From Phycisphaerales bacterium (GTDB lineage Bacteria > Planctomycetota > Phycisphaerae > Phycisphaerales > UBA1924): a stretch of DNA of 18,886 nucleotides. The DNA lies in assembly GCA_030680655.1 (NCBI GenBank), contig JAUXUZ010000304.1:1-18886 (forward strand). The letters are read 5' to 3'. The notes beneath the pieces are model-generated. The model was not told the DNA's origin. It made no database searches and was given only the letters and a program-made list of their open reading frames with translations. This document shows positions 6,503-13,417 of this stretch, in pieces. Position 1 is the stretch's first letter. Each line of letters begins with the position of its first letter. The position numbers and the translations under genes were made by a program.

Positions 6503-6718
6503 ATGTCCGACGCCGAATTCCTCCACCTCTGCAGAGAGATCGGCATCACCGAAGCCCGCCGACGCTACGAAGCGCGCGCGGCCGCCGCGGCCATGTCCCG
6601 AACCAGCGCGAGAGCCACCTCCCAGCGCACTACCAACCCATACACCGACCCAGACGCCGACCCAGACGCCGACCCAGACGACGACCTAGACATAGATCTA
6701 CACGCCGACTCCAGCTAG
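6503..6718 (+). CDS. Small acidic hypothetical protein
   Basis: From ATG 6503 the frame gives 71 residues: 'MSDAEFLHLCREIGITEARR' followed by 'RYEARAAAAA', which looks like two amphipathic helices, then a Ser/Thr/Arg segment and an Asp-rich tail with the repeat DPDA-DPDA-DPDD before ending in 'HADSS'. No purine-rich ribosome site is seen; the upstream bases are pyrimidine-rich. The frame remains open back to 6338, but that part is REP-like sequence and is unlikely to be coding. No family is recognised. It may be a real small gene or a remnant; the helical N-terminus argues for a gene. Confidence 0.42.
   Translation: MSDAEFLHLCREIGITEARRRYEARAAAAAMSRTSARATSQRTTNPYTDPDADPDADPDDDLDIDLHADSS
6647..6682 (+). 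repeat. 12-bp tandem repeat inside the small acidic ORF
   Basis: GACCCAGACGCC occurs at 6647-6658 and 6659-6670 exactly and at 6671-6682 with the last codon changed to GAC. As the unit is four codons, copy number changes keep the frame and lengthen the Asp-Pro-Asp-Ala tail. Confidence 0.85.
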
Positions 6719-6873
6719 CCGCGCACCGCGCATGCCCCTCAGGCGCAGGCACGCCGCGCTTGGGTTCCGGTCGGCCGTGCCCCAGCCCCGCCATCCCCCA
6801 CGGAATTCAACCAGAGCCCCTCGGGGCCGTACGTACTATTTGCCCCGGACGACCCTGTACGAAAGGAAGCACA

Positions 6874-7392
6874 ATGGGCAAGCATCAAGCGCTGTACTGC
6901 ATCATCAGCTTTGCGGCAGGTGTCGTGGTGACCGTCGGCGGCATGTACGTCGCGGGCATGGTCGAGTTCAACCGGCAGGTGGTGACCACCCCCGATGGAC
7001 CCACCCCGCACCGCGCCAGCGCAGCCGCGCCGCGCAGCGCTGGGCAAGGGAACGGCGCCGCGGCCGCCGTCGCGCCCGCCGCCTCGTACGACGCCTGGCA
7101 GGCGAGCCGACTCGGCGACAACGAAGCCGCCCACAGAACCGCCGCGGCGCAGCTCAACGCGCTGCTCTCGAGCAACAAAGAAGAAGACAAACTGACGGGC
7201 TGGTCGTACATCTACGCCTTCTGGTCCAAGCCGGCGGCGGGCGGGCGCGTCGCCACCCCCGACGAGTTCTGGACCCTGATGCGCGAGATCAACCTCCCCG
7301 ACCGCATCACCGAGGGCGCAGCGAGCGCCAACTCCGAGATCAAGAAGCAGGCCGAAGGCGCGAAGACCACCTTCACCCCCTGGGGCTTGTAG
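6874..7392 (+). CDS. Small membrane-anchored hypothetical protein
   Basis: ATG 6874 has AAAGGA about 6 bases upstream and is preferred over the longer frame from 6760. The 172-residue product starts 'MGKHQALYCIISFAAGVVVT' and continues 'VGGMYVAGMVEF', one N-terminal membrane helix without a clear cleavage site. An Ala/Pro-rich linker follows (about residues 45-70), then a helical domain: 'YDAWQASRLGDNEAAHRTAA', 'QLNALLSSNKEEDKLTGWSY', 'DEFWTLMREINLPDRITEGA', ending 'TFTPWGL'. It is probably exposed outside the cytoplasmic membrane. No enzyme motif or known family is recognised. It converges with the RarD-type gene 56 bp downstream and no clear terminator lies between them. Confidence 0.7.
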   Translation: MGKHQALYCIISFAAGVVVTVGGMYVAGMVEFNRQVVTTPDGPTPHRASAAAPRSAGQGNGAAAAVAPAASYDAWQASRLGDNEAAHRTAAAQLNALLSSNKEEDKLTGWSYIYAFWSKPAAGGRVATPDEFWTLMREINLPDRITEGAASANSEIKKQAEGAKTTFTPWGL

Positions 7393-7448
7393 CCGCCGCG
7401 CGCTCGCACCCCAAGGGCAGCGCACGCGCCTTGATTCGCTCGGCCCTG

Positions 7449-8414
7449 TCACGCTCTGCGGGCGCGATTGGCGCGCCAAGCCAGGTCGGCCACAAACACC
7501 GCCACCGCGATCCAGATGAGCGCAAACGCCACCAGCTTCGCGCCGGCGAACGGCTCACCAAAGAGCACGACCGCCGTCAGAAACTGCAGCGTGGGGTTGA
7601 GAAACTGCAGGAACCCCAGCGTCACCATCGGCAGCCGCCGCGCCGCGGCCACGAACCAGATCAGCGGCGCGGTCGTGACCGCGCCGGCGAGTGAGAGGAT
7701 CGCCAGCGTGCCGGCGGCGTTGAGCGGCGTGCCCGCGGCCTCCGGGCGTGTGTGCGCCCAGGCGAGGTACGCCAGCGCCAGCGGCGAGAGGAAGGCTGTC
7801 TCGACAAAGAGCCCGGTGATCGGGTCAACCGGCGTGCGCTTGCGGATGAGGCTGTAGAACCCGAACGTCACCGGCAGGCTGACGGCGATCCACGGCAGCC
7901 CGCTCCCCTGTGCTACAGCGAGATAAACAAGGCCCCCAAGCGCAAGGGCAACCGCCGCCCACCGCGCACCGGTCAGCCGCTCACCCAGGAAGACCATCCC
8001 CAGCACGACGGTAAAGAGCGGGTTGATGAAGTACCCAAGGCTCGCATCCACCAGCCGGTGCGTCTCGATCGCGTAGATAAAGACGAGCCAGTTGCAGGTG
8101 ATCAGCGCGGCGGTCAGCAGCAGCCACCGCAGCAGGCGCGAGTCAGCGAGCGTCGCCCGCACCTGCGGCCAGCGACGGAACGCGGTGATCAGCACCGCCA
8201 GCAGCAGCACCGACCAGACAAATCGGTGGCAGAGAATCACCAGCGCCGGGACGCCCGGCAGCAGCTTGAAGTAGAGCGGCGAGAGGCCCCACCACGTGTA
8301 CGCGGCGAGCCCGTAGATCAGGCCGCTGCGGGCGATCCGCGGGTCGGCGGGCGGTGGATTGAGCGGGGGCAAGGGGGTGGCCGCGATGCGTGGTGAGGCG
8401 AGCGATTGCGGCAC
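7449..8414 (-). CDS. rarD: RarD-type EamA-family transporter
   Basis: The 321-residue protein has about ten hydrophobic segments arranged as two EamA repeats. Diagnostic RarD stretches are 'GLIYGLAAYTWWGLSPLYFK', 'EILCHRF'-like 'LVILCHRFVWSVLLL', 'TCNWLVFIYAIETHRLVDAS', 'LGYFINPLFTVVLGMVFLGE' and, in the second half, 'LGFLQFLNPTLQFLTAVVLF'. The family consists of drug/metabolite-type exporters of the inner membrane; the name comes from a chloramphenicol-sensitivity locus and the natural substrate is unsettled. The start is GTG 8414, which leaves a 28-residue Pro-rich N-terminal tail before the first helix; no strong ribosome site is visible. It lies downstream of the secreted toroid gene on the same strand, separated by a hairpin. 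Confidence 0.9.
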   Translation of the reverse strand: MPQSLASPRIAATPLPPLNPPPADPRIARSGLIYGLAAYTWWGLSPLYFKLLPGVPALVILCHRFVWSVLLLAVLITAFRRWPQVRATLADSRLLRWLLLTAALITCNWLVFIYAIETHRLVDASLGYFINPLFTVVLGMVFLGERLTGARWAAVALALGGLVYLAVAQGSGLPWIAVSLPVTFGFYSLIRKRTPVDPITGLFVETAFLSPLALAYLAWAHTRPEAAGTPLNAAGTLAILSLAGAVTTAPLIWFVAAARRLPMVTLGFLQFLNPTLQFLTAVVLFGEPFAGAKLVAFALIWIAVAVFVADLAWRANRARRA

Positions 8415-8468
8415 GTTGGGTGATGGTACGGACCGGTGGCCGCCCGCGCAGCGCTGGCCTTACTCGGC

Positions 8469-8501
8469 GTGCTGGCCCGGCGCGGCGTGCTGGGCCAGCA
8501 C
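8469..8501 (-). terminator. Hairpin after the secreted toroid gene
   Basis: GTGCTGGCCC (8469-8478) and GGGCCAGCAC (8492-8501) are exact inverted repeats with a 13-base loop, starting 8 bp after the stop codon of the minus-strand gene 8509-9852. No T-tract follows. A 10-bp direct repeat CCTTACTCGG (8458-8467 and 8507-8516), the second covering the stop codon, brackets it, as though a short segment had been duplicated. Confidence 0.55.
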
Positions 8502-8508
8502 GCGGCCC

Positions 8509-9852
8509 TTACTCGGCCCGTGCCCCCGCGCCTGCGGTCTTCTTCGGCTCATCCTTCTTCGGCGGGGTGTAGCCGATGGGCTTGGGGAGCACGGGCTGGA
8601 GCATCGCCATGCAGGCGAAGGAGGTGCCGAAGTTGGCGGAGCGTTTGAAGACGCGGTCGTTCCAGGTGCCGTCTTCCTGGCGGACGGAGAAGAGGAGCTT
8701 GTTGCACTTCTCGCGGAGGGCGGGGCGTTCGGCCTCGGGGAGCAGTTCGATGGCCTGCGCTGCGGAGTAGTGGGCGAAGTAGAAGTAGTAGGGCGCGACG
8801 CCGTAGGGGCCCACGTGGGTGCCGGACATCTGGCGGCGTTTGTCGAACTCTTCCCAGCGGGTGATGAACGTGTTGACGGAGTTGCGGACGTTGTCGAGGC
8901 TGCCCCGGCCGGCGAGCACGAGCGCTGACTCGGCGCAGGTCATGCGGCCGGCCGCGCCGCCGGTGTTGTCCTTGGGGTTCTTGCCGCCTTCGCCGGAGTA
9001 GACGATCTCGTTGGTGACGGTGTTGCGTGAGCGCTCGAGGGCGTTGAGCGCATCGTCGATCACCTTGTCGTCGACGGTGTACCCCGCGGCCTTGGCCGCG
9101 AAGAGCGCGAGGAGGGTCGGGGGCGTCATGAACGTGCTGGTGGAGGCGGGGTTGTTGCGGCCAGCGCCGCGGGCGTAGTTCCAGCCACCGCTCTTGGGGA
9201 TGGCGGTCTTGTTGATCGCGTTGATCATGTAGAGGATGGTCTTCTCGGCGTCGGCTTTGAGCGGGGCGGGGATGGCGTCGCGGGTCTTGGCCTCGATGAG
9301 GAACTGGAGGATGTAGGTGTACGCCCAGCCGCGGACGTCGTAGCCGGCGTCGTAGGTCTCTTCCTGGATGAGCGGGTGCGTCGGCGCTTTGACGACGAAG
9401 GCGATGGCCTTGGCGATGGCGGCCTTGCGGGCGTCGTCGGTCTCGTAGCCGGGGATGCGCAGGAGCGCGAGTGCGGTGATGGAGGTGCCGCCGTAGCGGT
9501 AGCCGACGGGGATCTGCAACTGTCCGCCGACGTTCACGCGGTAGACGCCCTCGTAGGGCCACTCGGCCTTGCCGTCACCCTCCTGCATGGCGAGGAGCTT
9601 GGCGATGGAGTCTTTCACGGCGGCGTCGAGCACCTTCTGATCGACGTCGATCTTCTCGACCGGGAGCGCGTCGTTCTTCTTGACCTGCGGGCTGGCGGGG
9701 AGGAGGGGGAGCGGGTCTTTGGGCTGTGCGGGGCGTTGGCGCGGCGCGGGGGCGTTCTCGGGTGGGCGCTGCGAAGTGGGCTGGGCGAGGGCGGGGGTGG
9801 TGAGGGCCGCGGCGAGGAGGAGGGTGGGGAGGGGGCGGAGGAAGGGGGTCAT
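8509..9852 (-). CDS. Secreted prenyltransferase/squalene-oxidase-repeat (alpha/alpha toroid) protein
   Basis: The 447-residue protein opens with a signal peptide (MTPFLRPLPTLLLAAALTTP then ALA-QP), a Pro/Gln-rich spacer to about residue 70, then repeated helical hairpins of the terpene-cyclase/prenyltransferase toroid type: 'AVKDSIAKLLAMQEGDGKAE', 'YRYGGTSITALALLRIPGYE', 'SGGWNYARGAGRNNPASTST', 'RMTCAESALVLAGRG', 'YYFYFAHYSAAQAIELLPEA' and 'QEDGTWNDRVFKRSANFGTS'. The QW-like 'QEDGTWND' and 'GGWNYARG' turns are typical. The acidic DXDD motif of squalene-hopene cyclase is absent and the protein is exported, so a cyclase role is unlikely; members of this class in Planctomycetes are usually uncharacterised. 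The Lys/Pro-rich C-terminus (TPPKKDEPKKTAG) may be disordered. It reads away from the left 72-bp repeat. Confidence 0.85.
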   Translation of the reverse strand: MTPFLRPLPTLLLAAALTTPALAQPTSQRPPENAPAPRQRPAQPKDPLPLLPASPQVKKNDALPVEKIDVDQKVLDAAVKDSIAKLLAMQEGDGKAEWPYEGVYRVNVGGQLQIPVGYRYGGTSITALALLRIPGYETDDARKAAIAKAIAFVVKAPTHPLIQEETYDAGYDVRGWAYTYILQFLIEAKTRDAIPAPLKADAEKTILYMINAINKTAIPKSGGWNYARGAGRNNPASTSTFMTPPTLLALFAAKAAGYTVDDKVIDDALNALERSRNTVTNEIVYSGEGGKNPKDNTGGAAGRMTCAESALVLAGRGSLDNVRNSVNTFITRWEEFDKRRQMSGTHVGPYGVAPYYFYFAHYSAAQAIELLPEAERPALREKCNKLLFSVRQEDGTWNDRVFKRSANFGTSFACMAMLQPVLPKPIGYTPPKKDEPKKTAGAGARAE

Positions 9853-10127
9853 GGGCGCAGTCTACCGCAAAGATTGGTCCTTTATGCCAGACACTTCCGG
9901 GAAGGGGCGGCGGCGTTCGAGAAGAAGGCGAAGGCAGTTTTTTTGATAACGTGGGGGCTTGGGCGGTTCTGGTGGCAGGACGCATAGGTGCCCCCACGTG
10001 AGGGAGCAAAGGGCTGCACGTGCTACGGCGTTGCACCGCTACGGAAACCATCGAGCATTCTAGCTTTGCTCTCGCTACACTTTCGGACTGTGATGGGAGC
10101 CGGCGCACCTCTATCGGAAAGTAATGT
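9853..10127. other. Intergenic boundary of the atypical segment
   Basis: This gap separates a G+C-rich host-like gene on the minus strand from the G+C-poorer secreted peptidase gene on the plus strand. It contains the left copy of the 72-bp repeat (9932-10003) and, nearer the gene, a weak promoter-like pair TTGCTC (10066-10071) and TGTGAT (10089-10094) with 17-base spacing. The first 79 bases hold only the presumed 5' leader of the minus-strand gene. Confidence 0.5.
9932..10003 (+). repeat. 72-bp repeat, left copy of an inverted pair
   Basis: Read on the plus strand it begins AGGCAG plus seven T and GATAACG, and ends GCCCCCACGTGAGG. ACGTGGGGGC (9949-9958) and GCCCCCACGT (9990-9999) pair exactly, so the copy folds as a long-loop stem; an inner stem GTTCTG/CAGGAC is also possible. 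The reverse complement of 14861-14932 matches it at 67 of 72 positions with no gap by hand alignment, all five differences falling in the loop. The copy lies 124 bp upstream of the secreted peptidase gene. Confidence 0.88.
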
Positions 10128-11480
10128 ATGAAGAACAAGATTTCACGGAAATGGCTGATTGCGGCGTTCTCCGTCATGATGGGCGGTGTGCATCTTGGCG
10201 CACCTTTGTTTGCACAAGCGCTTCCTCCAGGGGTAAATGGTGCCATCTGGAATATTGACGACCCACTGAATCGCAGTGAAGTCGGAGCATACCTGCAGCT
10301 CTGGTCATCCGGGCTTGCACCAGGTGGAAACCCGGCGCCAGCGAACGACTATGTATTTACGCACCAGCTCCCGTCGATGTTTGACGCGGTTTGCAGTAGA
10401 GAGCTCGTGCTTTTTCGCACTCTCTATGGACATCGGCTTAACGAAGGCGCGTTTGCTGCACCCTATTATGGAGTCTGGGATCTGTTGCACGACGATGCAG
10501 CCGTGCGAACCCAGTTCGTCAGGTACTTTACTGAGAAGCGGCTTGCTACGCCATTGGACGGCGACCAGCAGGCTCTAGCGAAGCACCTAGCGGCGATTCA
10601 GGATGCGTGGTTTGTCGGTGACAAATACGACATTTTCGGCGACGTGACGCTCGTTGAGCAGGAGTTGATCTCTAATAACCTCAAAGAAAAGACGCCGCCA
10701 GTGCCGGCAGTGCCTCCTGCCCCGCGCGCTCCCGACCCCACGCCGGAGGCATTGAAGTGCTTCGAGTATTGGCTGAAACAATCGGCCATCGCTTCTCGGA
10801 TCATGGACTGTCTGGTGAGGGCCGGTGTCACTGGATGGCGTCTCGACACGAACAATCCGGACACGAAGATCCCTGACTTTGACTGTGACGATTACGCGTA
10901 TATTGAGATGGCGTGGCTTCGCCAAATGCTGAAGGGGCGTTGGCTCGACGCTGAGTACCAGATCTATGGGTATAGCCGTCAATGCCCTCCAGATTACGGC
11001 GTACACGGGCACGCAGTTCTACTGGTCCGTCAGGGCGGGTATGTCTGGATCATCGATCCGATGAGCAACCAGATCATCGGCCCGTTTAAAGAACCGATCA
11101 GCGACGACGAAATCAAGCGCCTCATTCGTGAGCTGATGAAAGGCCTCTACGGCAATATCTGCGAGAATCCGTTTGACGAGAATGTTTGGCCATTCAAGCC
11201 CGGGACGCACCCCCACGACCGGTATCCCAAGAAAGAAAACCCGCCGTGGCAGGAGGATAAAGGCCTGCCGACGGGCCATCCGCGAAAGGGCGACCCGCAC
11301 AAAGATATGTGGGAGCGGTTCAAGCAGAAACTTGCCGAGTGCTGTGCTGCAGCCGCGCCAGCCACACCCCCAGCCACACCCCCAGCCGCACCCCCAGCCG
11401 GGTGCGATCCGCTGTTCACTCCTCCAGCGACTGCGCCAGATCCCTGCAATCCGGAGAACTATCTATGGCCTCGCAGCTAG
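10128..11480 (+). CDS. Secreted transglutaminase-like cysteine peptidase (BTLCP-like)
   Basis: The 450-residue protein starts 'MKNKISRKWLIAAFSVMMGG' and is cleaved probably after 'APLFAQA', a clear signal peptide. The first 200 residues are not recognised. After a Pro-rich hinge (TPPVPAVPPAPRAPDPTPEA) comes a helical region and then the triad of the bacterial transglutaminase-like fold: Cys253 in 'FDCDDYAYIEM', His295 in 'VHGHAVLLVRQGGYVWIIDP' and Asp310 in the same stretch. Spacing and context fit the BTLCP (DUF920-like) peptidases. The C-terminus is rich in Pro, Lys and Cys and carries a 12-bp coding repeat (PATP-PATP-PAAP). Base composition is clearly lower in G+C than host genes. The 3' end overlaps the lipoprotein gene by 16 bp. 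Peptidase activity is predicted, not shown; a cross-linking role is possible. Confidence 0.72.
   Translation: MKNKISRKWLIAAFSVMMGGVHLGAPLFAQALPPGVNGAIWNIDDPLNRSEVGAYLQLWSSGLAPGGNPAPANDYVFTHQLPSMFDAVCSRELVLFRTLYGHRLNEGAFAAPYYGVWDLLHDDAAVRTQFVRYFTEKRLATPLDGDQQALAKHLAAIQDAWFVGDKYDIFGDVTLVEQELISNNLKEKTPPVPAVPPAPRAPDPTPEALKCFEYWLKQSAIASRIMDCLVRAGVTGWRLDTNNPDTKIPDFDCDDYAYIEMAWLRQMLKGRWLDAEYQIYGYSRQCPPDYGVHGHAVLLVRQGGYVWIIDPMSNQIIGPFKEPISDDEIKRLIRELMKGLYGNICENPFDENVWPFKPGTHPHDRYPKKENPPWQEDKGLPTGHPRKGDPHKDMWERFKQKLAECCAAAAPATPPATPPAAPPAGCDPLFTPPATAPDPCNPENYLWPRS
11361..11396 (+). repeat. 12-bp tandem repeat coding Pro-Ala-Thr-Pro
   Basis: GCCACACCCCCA occurs at 11361-11372 and 11373-11384, and GCCGCACCCCCA at 11385-11396. 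The units are in frame with the peptidase gene, giving an extendable Pro/Ala/Thr linker near its C-terminus. Confidence 0.85.
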
Positions 11481-12760
11481 TGCTAGCGTGCACAGCCGTT
11501 GCATTGGCTGCTTGCAATCTCGGTTTACCAAATGGGATTAGCGGAGAAAATGCGCGGCTGAGCTTCAGAGGTCTGCCCTGCGATGTGGCCCATCGGCCAG
11601 CGGCGGCTCCACCAGCCCCATCCGTCTGTGAAGCGATGCCGGGCGACTTCTCAATTGACGACAGCGCGTTTATTGGGCGCGGCGATCAGACTCGTCGAAT
11701 AGCAATGGTTGAGAGGGTTCGTCGCTGCATCGCTTTGCACGGCCTGAGGAACCGGTACGCCATCGACCTGTACCGACCAAAGAGTGTTGACGGTGGAGAG
11801 ACATTTGTCGCGGAGAAGATCGGTGTCGCGCCGCTGCCCGTGCGGATCGTTCCAGATTCGGTTGCTGCGCTGGCCGCGTTGCGGCCGGAGCACTTAGACC
11901 CAGCCCACGGGGTGTTTTCCAATAAGGCGTTCGCGTACGCGGACAAACAATGGACGTCGGAGGCGGTGTACTTCAAGTTTGTTGCCGAAGCACCGAGCAT
12001 TGCGGCGCGCCTAATGCCGCTCCCGGCTTTTATGCCGCATCAGGTCTCGCGTGAAGACTTGGATTTGCGCACGGTTGCGCGGGCTGTTGATTGGTCGGGT
12101 TCGCTTGGTATGCTCCTGGCGACGGAGTACCACGGTCGGCGTGTCCAGTCGTACTCACGGATCGACGGGAAACGGCAAATCCTTAACGCGTCGTCGGCAC
12201 AGTTGGCGCCGGGGTTATGGACGCTCTCAGTTGGAGAAGAATTTTCGGGTCCTCGGATCTGGGCAGGCGTGGTGTTTCCTGTCCTTGACGGGAACGGTCT
12301 TGAACGCGGCAAGACAGATTTGCACTCAGCTACCCGGCAAGGCCCATACCAGAACCGCGTGGAGAGCAGCCTCATGCCTGTGTTCTCGGGCACGCTCCTC
12401 CCATGGGTAGTACCCACGCCGTGGCCGGTCGACGCGATGAAGGGACGCGACCTCTCCGGCAAGCCCGCGCGTGAGGTCCTCGATGCCCGGCGCGGCAAAG
12501 AGTCCATCTGCATCCCCGAGCAGGCGCTTTTGGTCGCCGGAGAGCAGGAGAAGAAGGAAGAGGTCGGCTGGGCCGTGGTGCGGAAGGGCGTCAGCTGGGC
12601 GCCGCTGCAGGACGACGTGCGCATTGACCGCTCGACCGAGCAGATGGAGTCCGCTCTGATGGTGGTCGTTCACGAGTCGATCAGCGAGGTCGAGCTTGTG
12701 CGAGTGTTGAGGGCGCTTTCCGCTCCACCCCCTCCGCTCCTCCCAACCCCGGTCAGATAG
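11465..12760 (+). CDS. Predicted lipoprotein of unknown function
   Basis: ATG 11465 has GGAG 8 bases upstream and lies inside the end of the peptidase gene, so translation is probably coupled. The 431-residue product begins 'MASQLVLACTAVALAAC', a short signal with a type II lipobox (LAAC), so it should be lipid-anchored. Later stretches include 'IDDSAFIGRGDQTRRIAMVE', 'RCIALHGLRNRYAIDLYRPK', 'FAYADKQWTSEAVYFKFVAE' and 'SLGMLLATEYHGRRVQSYSR'; the end is Pro-rich. No known domain is recognised. Coding sequence up to about 12350 is G+C-poor like the peptidase gene, but after about 12400 it becomes G+C-rich like host genes, which suggests a mosaic gene. Operon position suggests that it works with the peptidase, as substrate, inhibitor or anchor. 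Confidence 0.7.
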   Translation: MASQLVLACTAVALAACNLGLPNGISGENARLSFRGLPCDVAHRPAAAPPAPSVCEAMPGDFSIDDSAFIGRGDQTRRIAMVERVRRCIALHGLRNRYAIDLYRPKSVDGGETFVAEKIGVAPLPVRIVPDSVAALAALRPEHLDPAHGVFSNKAFAYADKQWTSEAVYFKFVAEAPSIAARLMPLPAFMPHQVSREDLDLRTVARAVDWSGSLGMLLATEYHGRRVQSYSRIDGKRQILNASSAQLAPGLWTLSVGEEFSGPRIWAGVVFPVLDGNGLERGKTDLHSATRQGPYQNRVESSLMPVFSGTLLPWVVPTPWPVDAMKGRDLSGKPAREVLDARRGKESICIPEQALLVAGEQEKKEEVGWAVVRKGVSWAPLQDDVRIDRSTEQMESALMVVVHESISEVELVRVLRALSAPPPPLLPTPVR

Positions 12761-12806
12761 TGCGGCCGGTATCCCGCTGCTAGCAAGTGTCAGTTCGGCT
12801 GGGCGG

Positions 12807-12836
12807 CACGGGCAAGGCGCGTTGACCTTGCCCGTG
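12807..12836 (+). terminator. Terminator-like hairpin after the lipoprotein gene
   Basis: CACGGGCAAGG (12807-12817) and CCTTGCCCGTG (12826-12836) pair exactly with an 8-base loop, 46 bp after the lipoprotein stop. No T-tract follows. The left arm with its upstream bases (GCGGCACGGGCA, 12804-12815) recurs in the hairpin at 18441-18468. Confidence 0.6.
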
Positions 12837-12980
12837 TGCGTTCGCGCCCTGCTCTCAAAGCTGCAAGGCAGGCCTTTGGCAAGGGGGAGTCGGCAGCGGC
12901 CGCTCACTGGTGGCAGTCCCCACGGGTTCCTTCGGGGCACCCTAGTAGAAGGAGGGCGTTCCTTTCGTCCGGCATCCCGT

Positions 12981-13192
12981 CCCGTCCCGGGAAGCTCCAT
13001 CCCGTCACGAGAAGTCATTTCCCGTCCCGGGAAGCTCTATCCCGTCACGGGAAACTGTTTTCCCGCACCAAAGACTCCATCCCGTCACGGGAAATCGTTT
13101 CTCCTCACCAGAAATCGTTTCTGCTCACGGGAAATCATTTCTGCTCACCAGAAACTGTTTCTGCTCACCAGAAATCACTTCCCGTGCCGGGA
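12981..13192 (+). repeat. 20-bp tandem array of interlocking palindromes
   Basis: Ten units of exactly 20 bp fill 12981-13180, plus a 12-base partial unit. Two unit types occur: one with CCCGTCACGGGAAA and one with CTGCTCACCAGAAA, as well as mixed ones. Within units, TCCCGT-C-ACGGGA is a perfect 13-bp dyad (13040-13052 and 13080-13092), and TTTCTG/CAGAAA pair exactly (13138-13154 and 13158-13174). Between units, GGGAAA pairs with TTTCCC (13049-13064) and CAGAAA with TTTCTG (13109-13123 and 13149-13163). The arms therefore change together. There are no spacers, so this is not a CRISPR array. Iteron-like protein binding sites or a structured RNA are possible. Confidence 0.88.
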
Positions 13193-13254
13193 CAGAGCGC
13201 TGATCGCCTCTGGCAGGCTCGAATCGCGGCTGGCCTGTGGCGGGGCGGCGGGCT

Positions 13255-13269
13255 GCGCAATCGTTGCGC
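13255..13269. promoter_or_regulatory. 15-bp dyad upstream of the fibronectin III gene
   Basis: GCGCAA and TTGCGC flank TCG, a perfect inverted repeat about 150 bp before ATG 13418. It has the size of a bacterial operator. No regulator is encoded nearby inside the segment, so its partner is unknown. Confidence 0.35.
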
Positions 13270-13417
13270 CAGAATTTGAGCGATTGTGGATCAGAATCCG
13301 GCGCCGAGATTAAGGTGCCCTGCCGCATTCACGATTGAAGTTGTGCCCGCTCCGCGTGTTGCGGATCACAAGGGCCAACGCGGATGAGAAGTTGAGATCA
13401 AATGCGGAGGTATAGCC

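Larger units (their letters stand above)
12761..13417. other. Long intergenic region with hairpins and a palindromic tandem array
   Basis: This 657-bp gap has no convincing gene. In order it holds a terminator-like hairpin (12807-12836), G+C-rich sequence without clear structure to about 12974, the 20-bp tandem array (12981-13192), a 15-bp dyad (13255-13269), and a stem (CCGCGT-G-TTG against CAACGCGG, about 13357-13385) before the ribosome site of the fibronectin III gene. The array keeps several frames open on both strands because its 20-bp unit shifts the frame by two each time; the resulting Ser/Arg/Phe/Leu-rich products look like artefacts. Confidence 0.7.

Noticed and set aside
9932..10003. 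Integron attC site or intrinsic terminator
   Set aside because: No fit to the GTTRRRY core of attC and no integrase; on the strand where the stem would be followed by the homopolymer, it is an A-tract, not a T-tract.
12981..13192. CRISPR array
   Set aside because: Units are contiguous with an exact 20-bp period and there are no unique spacers and no cas genes.
12822..13328. Coding frames on both strands through the palindromic array
   Set aside because: The 20-bp unit changes frame every copy, so open frames arise from the repeat itself; products are Ser/Arg/Phe-rich with no convincing start site.
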